Shown here: piece by piece, positions 8,506-12,846 of the stretch | Position numbering within the stretch: the first letter of the stretch is position 1 | Layout of the letters: every line of letters starts with the position of its first letter | NCBI GenBank assembly: GCA_900317015.1 | Contig: ONFH01000130.1 | Coordinates: 1-12,846, forward strand | Source of the DNA: an uncultured Erysipelotrichaceae bacterium | GTDB lineage: Bacteria; Bacillota_I; Bacilli_A; Erysipelotrichales; Coprobacillaceae | Length of the DNA: 12,846 bases | Direction: 5' to 3' | Notes under the pieces: generated by a model | The model's database searches: none | What the model was told of the DNA's origin: nothing | The model's input: the letters and a program-made list of their open reading frames with translations, nothing else | Made by a program: the position numbers and the translations under genes

Positions 8506-8799
8506 ATGTATGTAGAAAATGATATTTGTTATAGCGAAGATTACGAAGATTGTCTTAAAGTGAGAGATGTGACACCACTTGGCCATCGTATGATGCTTGT
8601 AACATTCTCAAATGGAGAAAAAAGATTGTTTGATACGACTTTGCTTAAAGGTTCTGCGTTTGCTCCATTGGCAGATGAAAAGATATGTAATCATCCGGTT
8701 CTTTTTCATGGTGTTATAACATGGAAAAATGGTGAAATTGATATTGCCCCAGAAACGGTTTATAAGTGGAGTTCCCCGTATGAAAAGGAAGCACTTTAG
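8506..8799 (+). CDS. DUF2442-family small protein
   Basis: The product is 97 aa, with the SD GAGGTGA (8494-8500) 5 nt before the ATG. The layout fits DUF2442 (PF10387): KVRDVTPLGHRMMLVTFSNGEKRLFD, then a loop with FAPL, then VITWKNGEIDIAPETVYKWS. Family members are small, single-domain and of unproven function; many sit next to DUF4160 proteins in toxin-antitoxin-like pairs. No DUF4160 partner is visible here. The preceding gene ends 94 nt upstream and I see no clear promoter in the gap, so co-transcription with the DprA-like gene is possible. A strong terminator follows. No signal peptide or membrane segment is seen. The family call is moderately sure and the function is unknown. Confidence 0.75.
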   Translation: MYVENDICYSEDYEDCLKVRDVTPLGHRMMLVTFSNGEKRLFDTTLLKGSAFAPLADEKICNHPVLFHGVITWKNGEIDIAPETVYKWSSPYEKEAL

Positions 8800-8827
8800 A
8801 TATGTGAATTAAGTGTAGCATTATTTT

Positions 8828-8869
8828 GGCTATTTTTAATAAGTTGATAAACTTAAAAATAGCCTTTTT
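8828..8869 (+). terminator. Terminator after the DUF2442 gene
   Basis: GGCTATTTTT (8828-8837) pairs perfectly with AAAAATAGCC (8855-8864), with an inner AAGTT/AACTT extension, and is followed by five Ts (8865-8869). Confidence 0.85.
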
Positions 8870-8924
8870 GTCATATGATATCAATAAATACAAAATGTTT
8901 TAGTGATAATCGAAAGTATCTCTC

Positions 8925-8953
8925 TTGCATATTGGCTGTAATCTTATTAAAAT
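8925..8953 (+). promoter_or_regulatory. Sigma-A promoter of the M18 aminopeptidase gene
   Basis: TTGCAT (8925-8930) and TAAAAT (8948-8953) are separated by 17 nt. The start would be near 8960, just before the SD AGGAGA (8965-8970). Confidence 0.6.
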
Positions 8954-8980
8954 AGTTAACAGTTAGGAGAGATTAATTCT

Positions 8981-10363
8981 ATGGAAAGAAAAACATTATG
9001 GAAGACTTATTCAGATAGTGATTTAGAAGCTATGAATAAAGTCGCAGAAGATTATAAATATTGCTTAAACACAGCTAAGACAGAACGTGAATGTGTATCT
9101 TTAGCTATTGCTAAGGCAGAAGCAAAAGGCTATAAGAACTTACAGAATTACATTGATGAACGTAAGGAAGTTAAGCCTGGTGATAAGCTTTATGCAAACT
9201 ATAATGGCAAGCTTATTATCTTATATCAGATTGGGACGGATCCAATTGAAAAAGGAATGAACATTTTAGGTGCCCATATTGATTCACCACGTCTAGATAT
9301 CAAACAGAATCCTCTTTATGAAAAGGAAGGTTTCAGTTATTTAGATACACATTATTATGGTGGTATTAAGAAATATCAGTGGGTCACTATTCCGCTTGCT
9401 ATTCATGGTGTCTTTGCAAAGAAGGATGGCACAACTGTTCATGTCAATATTGGTGAAGATGAAAATGATCCAGTCTTTACAGTGACTGATATCCTTATTC
9501 ATTTAGCAAAAGATCAGATGGTTAAGAAGGCTGCTGATGTGATCAATGGTGAAAACTTAGACTTACTCATTGGTTCACAGGCTTTAAAAGGTGTTGATAA
9601 AGATGCTGTTAAAGCTTATACAATGCAGTTAATCAGTGAAAAGTATGGTGTTGAGGAAGAAGATTTCTTAAGTGCTGAACTTGAGATCGTGCCTGCTGAT
9701 AAAGCGAGAGATTTAGGCTTTGATCGTTCAATGATTATCGCTTATGGTCAGGATGATAAGATCTGTGCCTGGACAAGCTTATTTGCCATGTTAGATGTCG
9801 AAGCACCTAAACGTACGGCTTGTACATTACTTGTTGATAAAGAAGAAATCGGTTCAGTTGGGGCTAGTGGTATGCACTCACATTTCTTTGAAAACATGAC
9901 AGCTGAACTCTTAGACTTAATGGGTATTCATGGTGACTTAGCAGTAAGAAGAACCATTTCTCATTCAACAATGTTATCAAGTGATGTCTCAGCTGGTTAT
10001 GATCCACTTTATGCCGATCGTTTTGATAACAAGAATGCAGCTTGGCTTGGTAAAGGAATCGTCTTTAATAAATACACTGGTTCAAGAGGTAAGTCAGGTT
10101 CTAATGATGCCAATGCAGAATACATTGCTAAAATTAGAAAAGTCTTAGATGACAATCATGTTCAGTTCCAGACAGCTGAACTTGGGAAAGTTGATGCTGG
10201 TGGAGGAGGAACAATTGCTTACATCATGGCTAACTATGGTATGGAAGTTATTGATGCTGGTTTAGCTATCCTTTGTATGCATTCTCCACAGGAAGTATCT
10301 TCTAAAGCTGATGTTTATGAAGCGGTTAGAGCTTATAAAGCATTCTTAGAATACATGGATTAA
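8981..10363 (+). CDS. M18-family metallo-aminopeptidase
   Basis: The product is 460 aa, the normal length for bacterial M18 (aspartyl/leucyl aminopeptidase) enzymes. These are cytosolic, two-metal (usually zinc) exopeptidases that assemble into tetrahedral dodecamers and remove N-terminal residues from peptides. Candidate ligands and catalytic residues appear in the family order: H99 in GAHIDSPRLD, D258/D259 in YGQDDKICAW, E288/E289 in VDKEEIGSVGASG, D335 in SSDVSAGYDP and H434 in LCMHSPQEVSS. GSGRGKSG-like glycine-rich (TGSRGKSGSNDANAE) and DAGGGGTIAY stretches fit the active-site and oligomer loops. ATG 8981 has AGGAGA 10 nt upstream. The gene has its own promoter and terminator and is monocistronic. 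No signal peptide is seen. I infer a housekeeping role in peptide turnover. Substrate preference cannot be read from the sequence. Confidence 0.95.
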   Translation: MERKTLWKTYSDSDLEAMNKVAEDYKYCLNTAKTERECVSLAIAKAEAKGYKNLQNYIDERKEVKPGDKLYANYNGKLIILYQIGTDPIEKGMNILGAHIDSPRLDIKQNPLYEKEGFSYLDTHYYGGIKKYQWVTIPLAIHGVFAKKDGTTVHVNIGEDENDPVFTVTDILIHLAKDQMVKKAADVINGENLDLLIGSQALKGVDKDAVKAYTMQLISEKYGVEEEDFLSAELEIVPADKARDLGFDRSMIIAYGQDDKICAWTSLFAMLDVEAPKRTACTLLVDKEEIGSVGASGMHSHFFENMTAELLDLMGIHGDLAVRRTISHSTMLSSDVSAGYDPLYADRFDNKNAAWLGKGIVFNKYTGSRGKSGSNDANAEYIAKIRKVLDDNHVQFQTAELGKVDAGGGGTIAYIMANYGMEVIDAGLAILCMHSPQEVSSKADVYEAVRAYKAFLEYMD

Positions 10364-10371
10364 TAAAATAG

Positions 10372-10405
10372 CCTAGTTATGTCTTATGACATGACTAGGT
10401 TTTTT
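10372..10405 (+). terminator. Aminopeptidase terminator
   Basis: A 12-bp stem, CCTAGTTATGTC (10372-10383) with GACATGACTAGG (10388-10399), has one wobble and a TTAT loop. Six Ts follow, 8 nt after the stop codon. Its core recurs at 12044-12070. Confidence 0.9.
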
Positions 10406-10510
10406 CTTTTCCACAATAAGAAGTATCAATATCTCAATGTATGATGATATGATATGACTAAAGTATGCTTTTGATCAGAGGTAGTGTGATAGAAAGGAAA
10501 ACGTATATTT

Positions 10511-11646
10511 ATGGCAAGCTATGGTTGTGAAAATAATAAAACGATGAATGTGAATAATGATCATTTTGAAGAATATTTAAAAGATAAGGAGCCTGATCGT
10601 GCCAAAAAAGTGTATGCGTGGAATACGGCCATTGGATTACAGGCGGTTGATGGTATTAAGCCATCACACGATCTGATCGATACTGCACTTAAAAATATTA
10701 ATGGAGAAATTACAATCACCGAAGCAGAAAAGCTTATTGATGCTTATTATGAGGCACGTTCTCCATATATTGTTGATCATGATCGTAGAGAAGAAGCTGA
10801 TAAGGTTTCATTACGAATTGTAAAGCTCCTTTATAAAGAAGATTTTTCGTTGACGGTTGACGCATATCTTGAGATGCATCGTCAATTATTTCATGGACTT
10901 TATAAACATGCCGGGATCATCAGAGACTATAATATAACAAAAAGAGAATGGGTTCTTGATGGAGATTCTGTGCTTTATGGTGAAGCGTCTATTTTAAGGT
11001 CAGTACTCGAATCTACTTTTAAAAAAGAAAATGCATTTAGTAATCAGGGATTGACCATTGATGAAATGATCCATCATATTGCTTTATTTTATCCGAAGTA
11101 TGGCAAATACATATCTTTGGAGAAGGAAACACGCGAACGACAGCTGTATTCCTTATCAAGTATCTAAGAAAACTTGGCTTTTCTCTTATGAATGATACTT
11201 TTACGAGAAATTCTTGGTATTTTAGAAATGCTCTTGTACGCGCTAACTATACGCATATTCCCAAAGGCGTCTATGAAACAACGGAATATGTGGAACTGTT
11301 CTTAAGAAACTTACTGCTCGATGAACATAATGAACTTCACAATCGTGCTTTGCATATAAGTGGGTTATTAAAACAGAATGAGGGAAAACCTCATCAGGCC
11401 AATAATGGTATCGAAGCTGTCCTTTTAGAAAAAGGGATAAATCTGTCTGGTAAAAAGAAAACACAAGTGCATAAATTATTCGAAGAATTTGGCTTTGAGC
11501 AAATATTTGGTAGAAGTAATATTATGAAAATCTTAGAATTGAAAGCTACAGCTGCCTCAAATTTAATTTCAATTTTATATCATGCTGATATTATTGAACA
11601 TGTTTTTGGATATGGAAAGGGAAAATATAAATTTAAAAAGCAGTGA
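10511..11646 (+). pseudogene. Fic-family AMP-transferase (VbhA-like antitoxin helix fused), frameshifted
   Basis: Two frames together make one Fic protein. Frame A (10511-11167, SD AAAGGAAA upstream) carries an antitoxin-like segment, AWNTAIGLQAVDGIKPS (37-52) and NGEITITEAEKLIDAYY (64-80), which resembles VbhA-type inhibitory domains. It then has the Fic flank YKHAGIIRDYNITKREWVLDG and ends out of frame. Frame B, open through 11646, holds VWQIHIFGEGNTRTTAVF (the catalytic motif at 11110-11136), YFRNALVRANY and a C-terminal winged-helix-like region. Adding one G at about 11097/11098 gives PKVWQIH and a continuous 378-aa protein. In that numbering the motif is H201 to R209, with His, Phe, Glu, Asn and Arg kept but the usual Pro after His replaced by Ile. 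Intact relatives AMPylate proteins through this histidine motif. As sequenced no active Fic is made, unless by frameshifting or if the missing base is an error. I see no classical slippery heptamer. Confidence 0.85.
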
Positions 11647-11662
11647 GCATAAAAGGGGGAAT

Positions 11663-11788
11663 CCGTACATTGAAAGCCTAAAAAGTGAACATTGAGATGA
11701 AAAACCGTACATTGAAGATTCAAAAGGTGAACATTAAGATGAAAAACCGTACATTGAAGGTTCAAAAGGTGAACATTGAGATAAAAAG
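11663..11788 (+). repeat. Three tandem 42-bp repeats, each two half-units with ACATTGA
   Basis: Units start at 11663, 11705 and 11747, exactly 42 bp apart, each opening CCGTACATTGAA. Each unit has a second half beginning GTGAACATTGAG or a close variant. ACATTGA (one copy ACATTAA) therefore occurs at 11667, 11689, 11709, 11731, 11751 and 11773, with alternating spacings of 22 and 20 bp. The average of 21 bp is two helical turns, so all copies face the same side of the DNA. The array starts 16 bp after the Fic stop. Stop codons in the sense frames argue against coding. The minus strand is open with a 14-residue periodicity but has no SD. It could be a multi-site protein-binding array such as a transposase or operator site. 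The identity is unknown. Confidence 0.85.
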
Positions 11789-12026
11789 TCAATCGTTGAT
11801 ATAGATTCAAATGCATAGTTGAATAGATTTATTTTTAATGCTTTAATGTAAATGGATGGAGAGATCTGTTTGAGGGTGTGGCAGTAATAAACTGCTATTT
11901 GATATGACTTGATCATATGAAATGAACCAACAAGAGGTGATTGGACTTGGAGCTTGATCCACGATCTCAAAAATAATGTGGTCTAGTAGTGCTGAGAGAT
12001 GCCCCAATCAAAATCTATTACTAAAG

Positions 12027-12078
12027 AGGCTTAATTGTTTAGACCTAGTTGTGTCTTATGACAAAACTAAGCCTTTTT
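12027..12078 (+). terminator. Terminator-like hairpin related to the aminopeptidase terminator
   Basis: AGGCTTA (12027-12033) pairs with TAAGCCT (12068-12074), and five Ts follow (12074-12078). Alternatively CCTAGTTGTGTC (12044-12055) pairs with the same right arm with mismatches. The inner part matches the stem-loop at 10372-10399 almost base for base, including the loop TCTTATGACA. No plus-strand gene ends just upstream, so it is either orphaned or belongs to an unrecognised transcript. Confidence 0.55.
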
Positions 12079-12311
12079 CGTATCAATTGATTTTTTAAAG
12101 ATTAGATGGTACGTTGGCCATCTTTTATAAAAATATGATTTCAATAAACGACCACTAACTGAAATAATATGCTTTGTGTTTAAAAACTACTCGCTTTTTC
12201 GGTGCTTTTAGTCCAACTAAGTGATGCATCATGCTATAGATTTGTTAAGTTATCCTTCGCATTCACAATGCTTAAATCAGTTTTGGTCATGAAAAGGTAC
12301 ATATGATTGTT

Positions 12312-12346
12312 AGGCGACAGAAACAATATTCCTGTCGCCTTGTTTT
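12312..12346. terminator. Perfect 9-bp hairpin beyond the mazF stop
   Basis: AGGCGACAG (12312-12320) pairs perfectly with CTGTCGCCT (12332-12340) around an 11-nt loop. The plus strand continues TGTTTT, like a weak T-run. On the minus strand, where it lies 29 nt past the mazF stop, no T-run follows. It may end the toxin mRNA, or end an unrecognised plus-strand transcript. Confidence 0.5.
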
Positions 12347-12368
12347 AAAAGCACCTTATATTTCTACT

Positions 12369-12701
12369 CTACTCAATTTCAGCAAAAATAATATCTTTTA
12401 CATTTTCTAAAAGATCCGCTGGCAATTTTTCTACATATGACCAGCTTCTCGCGGTATGATCTACTGCTCTGATTTGGCTACATAGTATAGCTCCAGTTGT
12501 TTGGGTCCGACTTTCTAAATTAACATTGAGTGGATAGTCACCCACTGAATTTGTGATTGGGCATAAGATTGCAAATTGAGTATATTTGTTATAATCGTAA
12601 TTGCTTACTACAAGTGCGTTCCTGAACCCTCTTTGCTCATGTCCTTTGGTAGGATTGAAATTTACTTTGATAATATCTCCCTGCTTAGGCAGACGGTGCA
12701 T
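12369..12701 (-). CDS. mazF: MazF/PemK-family mRNA interferase toxin
   Basis: The product is 110 aa, with the family's small beta-barrel signature: GDIIKVNFNPTKGHEQRGFRNALVVSN, with R27 and T50 (in CPIT) at the positions of the catalytic Arg and Thr of E. coli MazF. The C-terminal IRAVDHTARS and the helix ending DIIFAEIE also fit. Such toxins cut single-stranded mRNA at short motifs and are held by a MazE-type antitoxin. The usual RPALV motif reads RNALV here (Pro to Asn at 28). ATG 12701 is placed by family length and by a purine-rich SD, AAGGAAGAGAGG, about 11 nt upstream. The frame upstream stays open through the antitoxin's last residues with no stop, so this may instead be the C-terminal half of a fused protein. 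Confidence 0.85.
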   Translation of the reverse strand: MHRLPKQGDIIKVNFNPTKGHEQRGFRNALVVSNYDYNKYTQFAILCPITNSVGDYPLNVNLESRTQTTGAILCSQIRAVDHTARSWSYVEKLPADLLENVKDIIFAEIE

Positions 12702-12846
12702 AAATAACCAAACCTCTCTTCCTTCTGGTTTTCCAAAATCAACTTCTTCAAGCTTTGGTCCATCATATCCTTTAAAAAGTTCTTTTATTGTTTTTCTTTT
12801 TTTCTTAACTTTGATGATGATGGTTGTGTTGTCATCACTTTTTTGA
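12702..12846 (-). CDS. MazE-type antitoxin, C-terminal part, in frame with mazF
   Basis: Only the last 46 or so antitoxin residues are in the window; the gene begins beyond 12846. In the same frame as mazF it reads DNTTIIIKV, KKKRKTIKELFKGYDGPK and EEVDFGKPEGREVW. This fits the C-terminal tail of Bacillota MazE-type (AbrB-fold) antitoxins, whose RKTIKExFxGY and GKPVGKEVW stretches wrap the toxin. Family members normally stop right after the final Trp. Here TGG (12710-12708) is followed by TTA TTT ATG, running straight into the toxin. TTA is one base from the stop TAA. The N-terminal DNA-binding part, the promoter and the operator are outside the window. Confidence 0.75.
12712..12723 (-). promoter_or_regulatory. 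Possible internal ribosome binding site for mazF
   Basis: On the minus strand the purine run AAGGAAGAGAGG lies inside the antitoxin tail, about 11 nt before ATG 12701. It would allow separate initiation of the toxin even though the upstream frame is open, so free toxin and an antitoxin-toxin fusion could both be made. Confidence 0.4.

Larger units (their letters stand above)
11789..12368. other. Non-coding or decayed stretch between the repeat array and the mazF end
   Basis: About 580 bp hold no open frame with both a plausible SD and recognisable protein content. A roughly 60-codon open stretch on the minus strand (about 11850-12015) and short plus-strand fragments have no features I recognise. 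What can be seen are hairpins: a terminator-like one at 12027-12078, a weak AGATGG/CCATCT one at 12104-12123 followed by TTTT, and a perfect 9-bp one at 12312-12340. It may be the residue of a lost mobile element or gene, or carry a small RNA. The sequence does not decide. Confidence 0.5.

Noticed and set aside
11085..11100. Programmed -1 ribosomal frameshift at the Fic lesion
   Set aside because: The zero-frame codons TTA TTT TAT do not form an X-XXY-YYZ slippery heptamer, and I see no strong downstream stem. A one-base loss is the simpler explanation.
11663..11788. CRISPR array
   Set aside because: The repeats are directly tandem with only diverged halves between motifs. There are no unique spacers of regular length and no cas genes.
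11580..11816. Minus-strand 78-codon frame with a 14-residue repeat (LNVHLLNLQCTVFH)
   Set aside because: The periodicity simply mirrors the 42-bp DNA repeats. It overlaps the 3' end of the Fic gene in antisense, has no SD before its ATG and shows no recognisable domain.
11734..11970. Second minus-strand frame over the repeat array and the region behind it
   Set aside because: No SD, no family resemblance, and it overlaps another equally unsupported frame.
12259..12275. Short palindrome GCATT/AATGC
   Set aside because: A 5-bp stem is expected by chance in a stretch of this length.
12601..12846. Plus-strand frame across the antitoxin-toxin junction
   Set aside because: It is antisense to the clear MazE/MazF reading frame and has no domain content.

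Overview
This window looks like chromosomal DNA of a low-GC Gram-positive (Bacillota). The basis is the AT-rich sequence, strong Shine-Dalgarno (SD) sites, sigma-A-type promoters with 17-nt spacers and classical hairpin-plus-T-run terminators. The style of the housekeeping proteins suggests an Erysipelotrichia-like gut anaerobe, but that placement is an inference and I cannot test it here.

Left part (1-1217). The window opens in the 3' remains of a decayed multidrug-efflux (MFS, DHA2-type) gene. A shared hairpin separates it from a convergent minus-strand gene for a PduL-type phosphotransacylase. A divergent intergenic region of about 190 bp then leads into the glutamate synthase operon.

Central part (1218-7231). 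gltB and gltD encode the large and small subunits of NADPH-dependent glutamate synthase (GOGAT). They lie 4 nt apart, behind one well-formed promoter and in front of one clear terminator. Together they supply the glutamate-forming half of ammonia assimilation.

Right-central part (7232-10405). Three separate units follow: a DprA/Smf-fold protein with an unusual N-terminal helix-turn-helix, a small DUF2442 protein, and an M18 metallo-aminopeptidase with its own promoter and terminator.

Right part (10406-12846) is accessory in character. It holds a Fic-family AMP-transferase gene with a fused VbhA-like antitoxin helix. One missing base breaks this gene just before its catalytic motif. Three 42-bp tandem repeats follow, then about 580 bp with no convincing gene. 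That stretch contains a terminator-like hairpin sharing its core with the aminopeptidase terminator. At the edge, on the minus strand, is a MazE/MazF-type toxin-antitoxin locus whose antitoxin and toxin share one open frame with no stop codon between them. The most notable items are the MazE-MazF frame join, the helically phased repeat array, the one-base Fic lesion and the HTH-DprA architecture.
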